64,000 bases of DNA from Cycas panzhihuaensis (Eukaryota > Cycadophyta): the NCBI GenBank assembly GCA_023213395.1, contig CM041465.1, positions 103,609,741-103,673,740 of the forward strand, given 5' to 3'. The notes beneath the pieces are model-generated. The model searched no databases. It was not told the origin of the DNA and saw nothing but the letters and a program-made list of their open reading frames with translations. The position numbers and the translations under genes are program-made. Positions 53,830 through 64,000 of this stretch are shown here, piece after piece; the stretch's first letter is position 1, and each line of letters opens with the position of its first letter.

Positions 53830-55350
53830 ATGTTGAGTCGGACTCCAAGACCATCTCTAACTTTTACAAATTTGTCTCTACCAAGTGGCTTGGTAAAGAT
53901 ATCTGCCGTCTGCTGCTCCGTTGGTCGATATTGAAGTGTGATCTCACCACTGTTTACACGCTCCCTGATGAAATGGTGGTGAACTTCAATATGCTTGGTC
54001 CGTGCGTGGAAAACTGGATTCTTAGTTAGCTTGAGGACACTCGATTGTCACAATGAATCTTTGGTCAACTGCTTCTTTGAAATCCAAGCTCACCAAGAAT
54101 CCGTCGGCCGGATAGCCTCACAAGTCACTGCTGCAGCTTTGTACTCTGCTTCAGTGGAGGACAAGGTAACATTTGGTTGCTTCTTGCAACTCCATGAAAC
54201 AGCTGCTGAACCAAGGGTGAAACGATGGCGAGGTAGATTTTACGCTATCCCGGCATCACCTTGTCGAATCAGAAAACCCATCCAAAGTGAAGTTCTCCTT
54301 ATGTACATACTCAAGTCCAAGTTGCAATGTTCCTTTGATATACTTGAGTATGCGTTTTGTTGCTTGCCAATGCTTCTGATTGGGTTGAGACATAAAGCGA
54401 GAGCAAATTCTAACTGCAAATGAGATGTCTGGACGAGTGTTGGTGAGATATATCAAGCTACCAATCAACTGTCGATAAAGAGTGGAATCTGCTGGTTCAG
54501 CTTCCTCATTGAGAAAGCTTGGTCGTTCTCCATGGGTGTAGGCGCCGTCTTGCAGTCGTGCATCCTGAATCTCTGCAAGATGTCCCAAGAATATTTTGCT
54601 TGGGAAATGAAGATATAGCCTGGCTGCTGCCATACCTCAAAGCCTAGAAAGTAATGGAGAAGTCCAAGATCAGTCATCTCAAAACTTCTCTTCAAATCAT
54701 CTCAGAGAACATTGATGAGCTTAGTGTCATCACCCGTGATGACTAAGTCATCTACATACAAGGCAATATAAATGACATGGTGATGTTCATGTTTGATGTA
54801 CAAGTTTGGATCAGATGTGGATCGATGAAACCCATGTCTCAAAAAGTATTCATCGATTTTTGCGTACCATGCCCTAGGAGCTTGTTTCAAGCCATACAAA
54901 GCCTTCTTGAGGCGACATACCAAATGCTCCTTGCCTTGTTCCTTGTAACGGAGGTTGCTCCAAGTATACCTCCTCTTGAAGATCGCCGCTGAGGAAGGCG
55001 CTCTTCACGTCCATCGATATACAGGCCATTTGCATTGTGCGGCTAAGGCCAAGAGAAGTCTCGATGGTGTTCATGTTTGCTACGGTGCAAAGGTCTCCTC
55101 GTAATCAATTCCTTCTTTTGTTTGAACCCCTTTGCTACAAGTCTTGCTTTACGTCGCTTGATTGTCCCATCGAATGGAATTTGGTCTTGTAGACCCATTT
55201 ACAACCGATTACTGTTTGTGTGGAGGCAATTCGACCAAGTCCCAAGCACCATTCTTGTGAATGGATTGAATCTCCTCATCCATGGCGACTTTCCAACTAT
55301 CACTTTGTGAAGCCTCTGCAAAGGTAGTAGGCTCATCAATAGAAAGCACT
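53830..55350 (-). pseudogene. Copia B reverse transcriptase and RNase H
   Basis: RT blocks: LVELPPHKQ near 55215, ETSLGLSRTMQ then [20 protein letters not shown] near 55010-54960, [20 protein letters not shown] at 54910-54850, and catalytic YVDD near 54744-54755. RNase H is open at 54633-54256 (TLYRQLIGSLIYLTNTRPDI; KATKRILKYIKG-like). Shifts occur at 54946 (AACGGAGG for AACCAGGAGG), 55013 (CATCGATAT for CATCTGATAT) and 55080 (CTACGGTG for CTACAGGTG), all at CTG/CAG sites judged against A. Confidence 0.88.
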
Positions 55351-56950
55351 TGACCATAAGTGCAAAGTTTGTTTCTTGCCGATACTTTGATGGACGCGTT
55401 TCCTTCAATGATATGACCATCCTGCATCTTGAGTGTACCACTTAGGTAACTTATGAAATGATGTGGCATGAACCTCAATATCTTACGGTCTAAGTGTAGG
55501 AGTAACGAGAAGATGAAGTGGAAGGTTCAAGTGGAGCGAGATGAAGATGAAGTAGATGGTACAAGAGGTGCGAGATGAAGAACATGGTGTATAAGATTGA
55601 GGGGAAGGAAGTCCTCAACAATCTTTTTCCCTTTGTCAATGGGGGGTTGGATTGATGCCATATCCAACTCTTTTGATCATCCTCAACAAAGATTACATCT
55701 CTTGAGAGATGCATTTTTCTCCATTGGATCATACAACTTGTAGGCTTTGCTATGGATTGCATATCCTACAAAGATGCATTTGAGGCTATGTTTGTCCAAC
55801 TTTGTTCTTTGTTGATCTGGTATGTGCATATCACAGCAGACAGAATGTCCTCAAATGGCTGATAGTTGGCTTCTTACCAGACCATGCCTCCTCAGGTGTG
55901 ATATCGGTGGCTAGCATTGTAGGACTTGATTGGCCACATAGGCATTGTATGAAATGCTTGACCCGATAAGCTCTTGGAAGCCCTTTTGCATGCATCATTG
56001 TTTTGGCTTTATTAGCCAAAGTTCTATTCATCCTCTTGGAGACTCCATTTTCTTTGAGGAGTATGAGGAGTCGTGAGTTGTCTCCGAATTCCATTATCCT
56101 TGCAAAATTGGTTGAATTCATTTGAAGTGAATTCACCTCCATTATCGACCTTAATGTGCCAATTGAGTAGCCGATTCATTTTCTACTTGACTTTGAACTA
56201 TTTGAACTTGGAGAAGGCTTGATTTTTGCTTTAGGAAGTAGACCCAGACTTTGTGAGAGAAGTCATCAATAAAAGATATGTAGTACAATGCTCCTCCAAA
56301 GGATTGGGTGGACATGGGTCCACACAAGTCTGAGTGAACTAATTGCAAAGGATAAGATGCACACCATGCTTTGCCTTTAGGAAAAGGCGGTGATGTTGTG
56401 TCCCATTATGCAAGCTTCGCAAAGACATTTTGAACCATACATCTTTGGAAGCCCATACACCATGCGTTTGTTTATCATCTGCTTCAAATTGTCTAGGCTT
56501 AAATGTCCTGACGTTGATGCCATAATTGAATTTTGACAAAGATGTGGAACCGGTAAGCGTAATCAAGAGTAGTGTTATTGGCATCTACCTCATCAAGACC
56601 TTGATCGGCATAGGCTACATTACGATCGATCATCTTTGTCACAAATGATACATTTCCCTTTTTAAATAGTACGCTCATGTGTTGCTTGTTCAAGTGGCTA
56701 ACAGATAGCATGTTCTTCTCCATAGAAGGAATGAATTAGGCATCATTGTTGGGAAATGATGAGGAAGGATTTTGAGGAGAATGAAAAGGAGCTATGGTGC
56801 CTATTCACGAAATCTCAAGCGATTCGGCGTTTTCAAAGGTCAGCGATTGACCTTTACCTTCCTTGATGTTGCATAGGAGTTCTTCACTCCTGTCATATGT
56901 CGAGAAGTTCTGAATCGACAATCCAAGTGTTGTCAATGTTGCATGATTGG
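55351..56950 (-). pseudogene. Copia B protease, pre-integrase, integrase and linker
   Basis: This is the same order as A. The protease motif region near 56920 reads shifted text around CGACATATGACAGG. Pre-integrase is near 56500 (CQDI-like, shifted). Integrase blocks are LVHSDLCGPMSTQSFGGALY at 56345-56285, NSLQMNSTNFARIM-type shifted text near 56130 and ENGVSKRMNRTLANKAKTMM at 56050-55990, where the catalytic Glu position reads Lys. The Ser-rich linker is at 55600-55500, where CGAG appears three times (55505, 55536, 55571) for CAG in A. Confidence 0.85.
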
Positions 56951-57173
56951 TATGCACAAAGTAGTTTGTCTTCATTGGCAACCGATTAAAATGGCGTTGG
57001 TAGCCACCTCTTTGACCCCCACCTCTTGGACCTCCTCGATAGGCACCTCGATTTGGTCGAGGGGATTCTATTTCTTGATCATTGTTGGAACCTTTGTTGA
57101 AACTGATGTCGTGGCTGCTGTTGTCTTTGACCACATGCTGCTTCTTCTTTGTCTTCAAGATCCGCTTGCTTCT

Positions 57174-57950
57174 TTACTTTTCAGTGCAATGTGGCGGGTT
57201 GCCACAATAATGACATACGACATTGGACTTGGAAGATCCAATGTTCATATTTCCAAACTGCTTTGTGAATGCAGTTTTGGATTTTTGATTTGCCTTTGCA
57301 TTTGCTGTGAAAGCACCTGTTGTAGATGGTTCTTCATTATCCTTAGTATAAATTTGTTTTTCTTGAAGCAATAAGCTTTCAAGTTGATTGAATGTCATCC
57401 CCCTTAGTGAACCATCTCGTGTAGTTGATGATATAAAGCCGTTGTAGTCCTTTGGTAATGCTCTTGTGATGGAGGCTATGATTTCATCTCTTGTAGCTGG
57501 ACTTCCTAAAGTAGTTAATTCATTACAAACCTCCTTAATAGAGGACAAGAATGCCGACATTGGCTTTACAAATTTGATGGAGTACAATTTTGCTTTTATC
57601 ACCAAAATGCGAGCTTCATCTCGCCTTTCATACAAAGAAGACAATGTGTCCCATGCTTCTTTAGAAGATTGTGCAGAAGAAATATTTTGGTCTACATTTA
57701 TGTCCACAACCATACGAATGAATGCCAAAGCAATTTCGTCTTTGGCCTCCCATGCAGCAACAAGTTCAACGTCCACAGGTGCAGGTTGATTTTCATTAAC
57801 CACAAGTGTAGGATTGGGGATTCTTCCAGAAACATATTCCCAAAACTCATTCATTATCAAGAGATTCTTTGTGATTCTTTTCCATTCTTGATAATTTGAT
57901 TGTCCCGTTAGCCTTATGGTACATGCATTAAGCATATGTATGGCAGCCAT
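57174..57950 (-). CDS. gag: Copia B gag, 258 codons before a frameshift
   Basis: ATG at 57950 matches the gag start of A. The capsid body is intact (QSNYQEWKRITKNLLIMNEF; SSKEAWDTLSSLYERRDEAR; FNQLESLLLQEKQIYTKDNE). The zinc knuckle begins CHYCGNPPHC and is then lost: an indel near 57190 removes the second half of the CX2CX4HX4C motif and ends the frame at 57174. The following text (57158-56805) reads on in another frame (PNRGAYRGGPRGGGQRGGYQ). Confidence 0.9.
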   Translation of the reverse strand: MAAIHMLNACTIRLTGQSNYQEWKRITKNLLIMNEFWEYVSGRIPNPTLVVNENQPAPVDVELVAAWEAKDEIALAFIRMVVDINVDQNISSAQSSKEAWDTLSSLYERRDEARILVIKAKLYSIKFVKPMSAFLSSIKEVCNELTTLGSPATRDEIIASITRALPKDYNGFISSTTRDGSLRGMTFNQLESLLLQEKQIYTKDNEEPSTTGAFTANAKANQKSKTAFTKQFGNMNIGSSKSNVVCHYCGNPPHCTEK

Positions 57951-59786
57951 CTTTCCACTTGATTAATACTTGAAGCTAGCAGATAACTTGGAAACTCAAA
58001 GCTTTAGTAAGCTTAAGTTCCACCTTCTAACAAGACCAACAGTCCTGATCTTACTAGAAGATCCAACAACTGAATGGAATGATGAGGGGTGGAGGACTAG
58101 GCTATAGAGTTGGTCCAACTTGATCTTATAGAGAAGATCCAAATGTTGACCAAGTTAAATCTAGGACAAAGCATGTAGGGTTGATCTGCATGGACGTACC
58201 ATGTTTTTCTGGATTCACGTCCCAATAACACCCTTTTCAACCTCCTTTCCTCAAGCAACCTTAATTGTCGTGGCACCGATGCAGTCGGTTGGTCCCTAGG
58301 GAATGCACCAAGCTTAAGGTTAATTTAGAGGCAAGGTTTGAACCTTTTCGAGAGTCTCCAGCAGATTTTAAATTCACTTTTAAACAAGTCTAAGTGAATC
58401 TTCTTACTTGGATTTTTATGCCTTTTTGGCTTACAAAGAATGAGCACAAAACAGATTTCAAGTGCTTTATGATCCAAGTGAGGTGCTATGTATGCTTGAG
58501 TACAATGATAAAGTACTTTGAGTACTTAAAGAAAATGATGTAAGGAACCTTTGATGACAACAAAAGAGGGTTCCTTTTAACCTTCAAAATCTGATGAAGT
58601 GATGAAGCCACAAGAAAAGTGTACTTAAGAAATGCTCCAAAGCCAACACAAACTCCACGCAGCAGCTGTTGAGACTTAAAATGTCTCAACAATCCAACAA
58701 GAAAATTGTGATTTTATTAAGTTTCACAATGAGCCTTCCTTTTTTTGAACTGAAGAAGGCCAAGGTCACCATGCAAGGTGCCAAAAAATGAAGTTAGGTG
58801 GTAATTTTCTTCACCTTTACAATGTAGATATGTCTTTTGATTATATTAATTAAGCTCAATGATGCTTTAATAGCATGAAAGTGTGCTAAAAGAGCTTAAA
58901 ACAATAAGTACAAAAAGGTACTTTTAAGAATCAAGACTGCCAAAAAAAATTTTAAAGTAGGCTCAGCTATAAAATTTAAAGTCTTTTTAAGACTCCCCCC
59001 CTTGAGAAAATTAAAAAAAATCTCTTAAAACCTTAAAAAAAAAATGCTGAGTTGAGTTGGCATCGCTTGGCTGGCGTGTGATTTGTCGATGATGGGCTTC
59101 TTGACTTGCTTGAGATGAGTGGCGGTGATCTTTGGTCATGCACTTGGTAGCGGTGTAATGAATCTTGTTGGGTAACTGCTTCTTGACTCGTGATGAGGAG
59201 TCTTTGTATGCACACTGGCGATGTAATGAATCTTGTTGGGCATTTTGAATGTGTGCTGAGTTGTCGATGAAAATTTGGCGATTTGAGGGCGGTGTTGTGT
59301 CTTGACTTCAGCCAGTGAGTTGGACGATGTTGAAGAGCTGGGCGGTATGTAATCTGCTGATTTGGCACTTTGAATGTTGAGTTGGCGGTTACGAAATTTG
59401 GACAAGCGATGGTAACAATGAACTTCAGTCTTGAGTTGGCGGTTTGAATCTTTGCTGAGTCTTGTGTCTTGATTCAATGAGTGAGTTAGCCTTTATTGAG
59501 TTGGAATCTTCTTGAGTTGGCGGTTTGAATCTTTCTTGGGTGCTATGTCTTGACTCAACAATGGTGAGTTAGAGTTGGCACCGAGTTGGAATACTCCGAG
59601 TTGGCGGTTTGAATCTTTGTTGGGTCTTGTGTCTTGGCAGTTTTGATGCACATCCACTGATGATTGGGCCGATTACTGAGGGATTGATTGTTTGGATCGA
59701 TCTTGAGTTAGGCCTTTGAGATGGCCTTGAGGCTTGAATTGAATCCTCTTGAAATGGTTGCTTAAACAAGCTAAGTTCGAAAAACA
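57951..59786 (-). other. Leader of Copia B
   Basis: The gag-proximal part to about 58907 is shared with A apart from an extra stretch at 58120-58330. The PBS-proximal part 58908-59786 is unrelated to that of A and includes a tandem-repeat block. Short Ser/Thr/Gln-rich frames on the minus strand reflect the repeat and are not called. Confidence 0.75.
59040..59660. repeat. GAGTTGGCGGTTTGAATCTT tandem block
   Basis: Degenerate tandem copies of GAGTTGGCGGTTTGAATCTT followed by TGTTGGGTCTTGTGTCTTGA-like text recur at about 60-110-base spacing, clearest at 59430, 59515 and 59597. Diverged units start near 59050. The block belongs to the leader of B only. Confidence 0.75.
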
Positions 59787-59799
59787 GCTCTCGATACCA
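59787..59799 (-). promoter_or_regulatory. Primer binding site of Copia B with one extra base
   Basis: The minus strand reads TGGTATCGAGAGC where A has TGGTATCAGAGC. The extra base turns CAG into CGAG. A functional site should match initiator tRNA-Met, so the change arose after integration or is a sequencing error. Confidence 0.85.
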
Positions 59800-59801
59800 A
59801 A

Positions 59802-60336
59802 TGGTGAAAATGGGCATTAGGCCACATTAGTCCCAAGATTATAAGTAAGAGCACAATACTACAAATGCATGAAAGCATGAAACATAAAGAACATAAAGAG
59901 AAATAGGCGCAAGATCAAGATACCAGAAATGGGGGGTTGGAATTAGTCCAACCACCAAAGAATACTTCAGCTTGATTAGCAAGCGGCAGAACAACAATGA
60001 GCTCCTCCTCTCTAGATGAGCAACAATGAAGAGAGGCCTTTTTAAATAGAAGAAGATGAGAGGCCAAGGGCTATTGCATGATTGACAAGTGTCAATCATG
60101 CAATGCATGCTTGCATGTAGGACAAGTGTCCATTGGGAGTTCATGTGAGCAAAAGTGCAAGGGGGTCATTTGACCCTTAAGTTACAACGTTATGTCACTA
60201 GACATAAAGTGGGTGTGTACTTTATCACTTAAGTGATAAAGTTACACCTAAAGTACAAAAGTGCAAAAGTGCACACATAATACAAAAATACATTAGCTTA
60301 ACATTATAAACATAAGGTAAACCATGAGGTTTAACA
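59802..60336 (-). repeat. 5' LTR of Copia B
   Basis: This 535-bp partner of 53275-53810 starts TGGTGAAAATGGG in plus orientation. At 59981-59988 it reads AAGCGGCA where the partner has AAACTGACA. Confidence 0.92.
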
Positions 60337-60527
60337 GGTTCTAAATTATCTTATTTAATATTTCAACTAACTTTGATTTCCATTAACTATCTTAATTAAT
60401 GACATTGACTACGAATATTCTAGCTAAGAATATTTTCACTAAGAATATTTCATGTAAGGTAATATTCTAATGACATGAGAAATTAATTTAAATGAACATA
60501 AATTGAGAATGTACATTATTTCTAACA
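60337..60527 (-). repeat. 5' LTR of element F, outer part
   Basis: It begins with the second target copy GGTTC and ends CATTATTTCTAACA at 60527, completing the LTR begun at 53049. Confidence 0.88.
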
Positions 60528-60914
60528 TAGTCACATGCACAAGAAGCAAGAAATGTGAAAACACTAATGAATCATAACTATCCAAATTTTCATTTCTCAA
60601 AGTAGTTATACATTAGATAGACATAGAGTACAATTTTTTTGAAAATAGATTAGTAGTTCTAATTACTTCTACAATGTATAATTAATGGCCTACCATATTT
60701 TATGGTGGGCTCTTACCATATTTTATGGTTGGCTAATCTACTATATTTTATGGTTGCCTTAACTACCTTATTAATGCTTCAACTAACTTTTGACTTTTAT
60801 TAACCACCTTAATTAATGACTTTGATTAAGAATATTTCATGTGAAAAAATATTTTAAAGGCATGAGAAATGAATTTAAATGAACATGAAATGGGAATGTA
60901 CATTATTTCTAACA
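60528..60914 (-). repeat. 5' LTR of element I, main part
   Basis: It begins TAGTC, the second F target copy, then ACATGCACAAGAAGCAAG, continuing the LTR cut at 30281. It ends CATTATTTCTAACA at 60914, and TC repeats follow. Confidence 0.85.
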
Positions 60915-61045
60915 TCTCTCTCTCTCTCTCTCTTTAATTTTTTTAATTTAATATTATATTATATTATGTTATTTGACATTGATACTATGTGAGAGACACG
61001 TATTTCAATCCTATGGTTGATCTCGCTCTCTCTCTCTCTCTCTCT

Positions 61046-61095
<50 letters not shown>

Positions 61096-61704
61096 TCATT
61101 ATAGTACATTAAGAAAAGACAACCAAATGTTTATAGCTTATCAACCCCTTTGCATCAAAGATGCATTCTTTAATTTATATCATATTATTTTATTACATTT
61201 TTTAACATTTACACCATGCCAAAGGTCGACTCTCAAAGCATAATATGGTAGAATATATTCTATGTAATTGAAAGTGGCAAGAGGCAAAGAACATAATGCA
61301 TTTAGAGGACAAACAAAATAATTGAATAGTGGAATTAGTTTGCTAGCCAAAGAATGATTAATATTCCATGATCCATAGGTGCATAATATGCACACATATA
61401 TAGAAGCATGTGCTTGTGTATGCAGAACCCATCTCATCCATGTGAGGAGTATTCAACCTAACCCACACAATGGACTGGAGCTTACAACATTAAGTCTTGA
61501 CCCTATAATATAATAAAATAATGATAATAAGAATGAATGATAATGGTAGAATGTAAAATAGAGAAAAAAATAATTTACTTCCAAAGATTGTTAATGCATT
61601 CTATTTAATGTAGGAAATATTTGTCATTTTTGCATGCTTATTTAATGGCCAAAAAAATAATTTTAAGAGATGATATAAATAGTCATATCGCAATTGGTAT
61701 CAAG
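60915..61704. other. Host spacer with microsatellites
   Basis: 60915-61215 is related to 27800-27965 (AATTTAATATTATATTATA; CCAAATGTTTATAGC; TTTCAATCCTATGGTTGAT). It contains a (TC)n(TA)n run at about 61022-61095. 61216-61704 has no recognisable gene or repeat family. Confidence 0.65.
61022..61095. repeat. (TC)n(TA)n microsatellite
   Basis: TC dinucleotides pass through TATACA into a long TA run. Confidence 0.9.
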
Positions 61705-62960
61705 TTTGACACTACCTCTTAATGGTTACTTCATTGGCTTTTACACCAAGACCTCCTCTAGACTTTTCAAATTTGTCTTGTGCCGATGGTTTGGTAAAAA
61801 TGCTTGCCTTTGTTGGTGGGTCTATAAATCAATTCAATCTCGTCATTCTGGACTTGCTCCCTAATAAAGTGATGATGCACCTCTATGTGTTTGGCACATG
61901 CATGAAACATTGGATTCTTTGCTATATCTTCAATGCACTTCGATTGTCACGTTTCTTTTTTATAGCATATTTTTGATGATGTCCCAAGTCATCATGAATT
62001 TGTGTCATCAACCAAATGGCGTCACGTGTTGCTCTAATTGTATCTTTATACTATACTCTAGTTGATGAGAGGGCAATCTTAGGTTGCTTTTTACTGTTCC
62101 AAGACGCTGCAATTGAACCAAGGTTAAAACAATATCTCTAAGTGGACCTGTTACTTTCAATGCATCCATCCTAGTCTGAATCAGAGAACCCTTCCAACTT
62201 GAAGTTATTGTTACAAACTCAAGTTCATATTATAAAGTTCCTTGCAAATATCTCAAACTTCATTTTGCAATGCTTTAGTGGCTTTTCTTTGGTTTTGTCA
62301 TAAACCTGTATATTGTGCCAATTGAATAAGCAATGTTAGGCTTAGTTGTAGCGAGATAGATGAGACGATAAACTAGCTGCTTTAAAGTGCCATCCACTTG
62401 TTTTTCTTCATCATTAGTTGATAATTTTGTTTCTGTTTCCACTTGGGTTGGTGTATGCTATAGTCTTCCAATTGATCAATATTTTCGAAGGAACCTATTT
62501 TATTTGTTTGTGGCTACCTCTATAAAAATAGAAAAAAATATTTTTAAAGTTACTCATTGTAGGCCTAGAATTAATAAGAAACTTATTATTTAGAGTTGTT
62601 AGTCTTAATTTAGACATATGTGCATGTCCTGACGTTGAATATTTAGCTTGGGAAATAAAATTTTATCATGTCTCTACCAAATTTTTACTCCAAGGTATAA
62701 TAATGGAGTAGTCCAAGATTTGATATCTCAAAATTGTTTATCAGATCCTCTTTCAACTTCTCCACTATTTAGGTATCATTATTAGTAATGATTAAGTCAT
62801 CAACATATAGGACCACTAAAGTCACAAATCGGCCACCTCAAACCTTTATGTACAAGTTTGAATTTGCTAAAAGTTTTTGAAACCTGTTCTTTTGAAAATA
62901 ATTGTCAATGAAGTACTGGGATTTGAGTTTGGTTCAAATCTATTGAAGTCTTTTGAAACC
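61705..62960 (-). pseudogene. Degenerate Copia RT and RNase H (K)
   Basis: Minus-strand text from about 62880 to 61720 follows Copia pol. NLYIKVWGGRF-like text lies near 62850-62820, LYVDDLI at about 62811-62790 holds the catalytic Asp pair, and NNFEI-NLGLLHYY-like text is near 62740-62700. RNase H pieces reach FHACAKHIEVHHHFIREQV near 61900-61850. Stops and shifts are dense and no LTR is visible, so it is an old fragment. It abuts Gypsy fragment L. Confidence 0.75.
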
Positions 62961-62964
62961 CATT

Positions 62965-64000
62965 CTTTTGAAAATAGTCATTCCAGTCTGGGAATCTTAA
63001 TATGGGGGCTTCTATTATCTTCTTCTTTAAGACATCAAATGCCAATTGTTGTTTTAATGTCCATTCCCAAGCTTTTGCTTTCTTCAATAAAGATTCCAAG
63101 GGATAGGCAATCTAAGCATACCCTCGTACAAACTTACGGTAATACCCTGTCATACCTAAAATTTTTTTTAATTTTTTTTGAATTTTGAGGTACTAGAAAT
63201 TTTAAGATGACTTCAACTTTTGTTGGGTTGGTAAACAACCCTTCTTTGGTCACTATGTGGCCTAATAAAGAGTCAAATGGTACCATGAAGGTACATTTTT
63301 CTGGATTTAAACACAGTCGATTTCTCTTGCACATTTTTAGCATCAATTTCAATTGACTTAAATTGTTTTTCAACAAGCTATATATGGTCCAATCGTCCAA
63401 GAAGACCTCAATCAACTCTCGAAAGATATTCAAGATTATTCTTTGGAAGGTAGCTGACATTACACTATATGCATATGTACCCCATTCCATTACAAAAGTA
63501 GTTTGCATTTGGTCTTCAAGAGCTATTCGGATTTGATTGTAATCGCTAAATCCATTCGTGAAAAAAAACACTTTATGTCCAGCAATTTTTTCAGCACATC
63601 TTTTGTAAAGGGAATTGGAAACGAGTCTCTTTTTGTTTTTCCATTCTTTTTGTGTACAATCACTACCGAGCTTACCCATTCACTATTCCCTATTTCGAAA
63701 ATGTACCTTGTTTTTAACAGTTTATCCAATTCCACTTTTATTTGTTCTCTGTATTCGAGATTCATTTGGTAGGGTCTTTGTCTTATCGGTTTTGTATTTT
63801 TTAGAAAGTCAATCTTATGTTCTCCTATTTCAGGGGGTATTCCCTTCAGGTCCTTATAGGACCACGCGAAGACATCCCTATATTCTGTGAAAAGTTCTGT
63901 TGTTTGTTGCATTATTTTAGGTTCTCATTGTCTCTTGTGGTTAGTAACTTGGGATTCTCCTCTGACCCAATATTAACTTTTTTTAGTTGAAGTTATTTTT
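62965..64000 (-). pseudogene. Gypsy reverse transcriptase fragment (L), runs off the window
   Basis: RT of the same lineage as Gypsy G. 63912-63523 holds the RT start (RDVFAWSYKDLKGIPPEIGE; SEWVSSVVIVHKKNGKTKRD). 63679-63134 holds the palm with FLDDW at about 63407-63393 in place of the common YLDD, and the thumb start (FDSLLGHIVTKEGLF). 63099-62975 holds the beginning of the RNase H link (LLKKAKAWEWTLKQQLAFDV; IIEAPILRFPDW). It ends abruptly at about 62970 against Copia fragment K. A few shifts break it. Confidence 0.88.

Larger units (their letters stand above)
53275..60336 (-). mobile_element. Copia element B, near-complete, TSD GGCTC/GGTTC
   Basis: This 7062-bp Ty1/Copia element is of the A/C family, with LTRs at 53275-53810 and 59802-60336, about 2% different by eye. 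The target copies GGCTC (53270-53274) and GGTTC (60337-60341) differ by one C-to-T change. Gag, protease, integrase, RT and RNase H are present but cut into short frames, mostly by one- or two-base indels. The PBS-proximal leader differs from that of A. It lies in the 5' LTR of F. Confidence 0.94.
30282..60527 (-). mobile_element. Copia element F, host of E, G and B
   Basis: F lies in four pieces: 30282-31751, 34330-35616, 52182-53274 and 60337-60527. Its 3' LTR is 30282-30591, shortened by about 100 bases. Its 5' LTR is 53049-53274 plus 60337-60527. E sits in the RT motif region, G in integrase just after LVHS, and B in the 5' LTR. At each join the Copia reading or LTR text continues when the insert and one target copy are left out. 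Its own target duplication is TAGTT/TAGTC (30277-30281, 60528-60532), one mismatch. Gag is joined to pre-integrase near 52370, so F was itself incomplete. Confidence 0.88.
28052..60914 (-). mobile_element. Copia deletion derivative I, outermost element of the nest
   Basis: I consists of 28052-30281 and, after the insertion of F and everything inside it, 60528-60914. Its 3' LTR is 28052-28459. Its 5' LTR starts TGTCAGAGAAG at 30240, is cut at 30281 by F and resumes at 60528. Rejoining TAGT at the cut restores the text seen unbroken in the 3' LTR near 28090. The interior is only about 1.8 kb and runs from gag to RNase H text without integrase. The outer ends lie in microsatellite, so its target duplication cannot be read. 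It shares the LTR family of F, H and J. Confidence 0.82.

Noticed and set aside
56931-57374. Plus-strand frames overlapping the gag genes of A and B (12575-13005, 56943-57374)
   Set aside because: They are antisense shadows of conserved gag text and share no domain with known proteins.
59033-59817. Ser/Gln/Thr-rich minus-strand frames in the leader of Copia B
   Set aside because: They arise from the tandem GAGTTGGCGG block, lack any domain, and are absent from element A.
1-64000. A novel defence or metabolic gene cluster
   Set aside because: Apart from the two PRP38 exons, every coding stretch I could identify belongs to LTR or LINE retroelements.

Overview
The window comes from a large, repeat-rich land-plant nuclear genome. 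The evidence is Ty1/Copia and Ty3/Gypsy LTR retrotransposons, a plant-type LINE with a DUF4283-like ORF1, initiator-tRNA-Met primer binding sites, and two short spliced exons of a PRP38-family splicing factor. A gymnosperm is plausible because of the density and age spread of the elements, but the sequence does not prove it. There are no bacterial genes, CRISPR arrays or RNA genes.

Layout. 1-4738: Copia element C (+), 5' end outside the window. 4745-5893: a 22-bp minisatellite built on the palindrome GGTTGCAACC. 5960-6475: Gypsy integrase scrap. 6687-8885: Copia D (+), whose 3' LTR is split by Copia A (8891-15986, -, TSD ATTCA). 16990-18960: LINE 5' half (-). 19000-20350: retroelement tails and LTR-like pieces. 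20894-25410: Copia deletion derivative J (-, TSD GTAC C-type, written GTAGC). 26816-27219: two PRP38 exons (+). 28052-60914: a nest of elements. 61705-64000: Copia and Gypsy remnants (-).

The nest can be peeled by its target-site duplications. Copia derivative I is split by Copia F (TAGTT/TAGTC). F was hit three times: by short LTR element E in its RT (TTATT), by Gypsy G in its integrase (GAGTG), and by Copia B in its 5' LTR (GGCTC/GGTTC). G was hit by Copia H in its leader (CTGTC). The order is I, then F, then G, then H, four levels deep. LTR divergence, judged by eye, agrees: E is old, G intermediate, H younger, A and B youngest.

Three things go beyond routine repeat annotation. First, copies of the A/B/C family differ repeatedly at CTG/CAG sites, which become CG or CGAG. 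This looks like modified-base miscalling in the assembly and may cause many of the apparent frameshifts. Second, Gypsy G has an unusual layout: four zinc knuckles, a gag-like segment between protease and RT, a separate ORF after integrase, and GTAC-rich repeats. Third, the PRP38 exons suggest that part of the window lies inside a very long intron of a host gene. Domain calls rest on motifs read by eye, and divergence figures are estimates.
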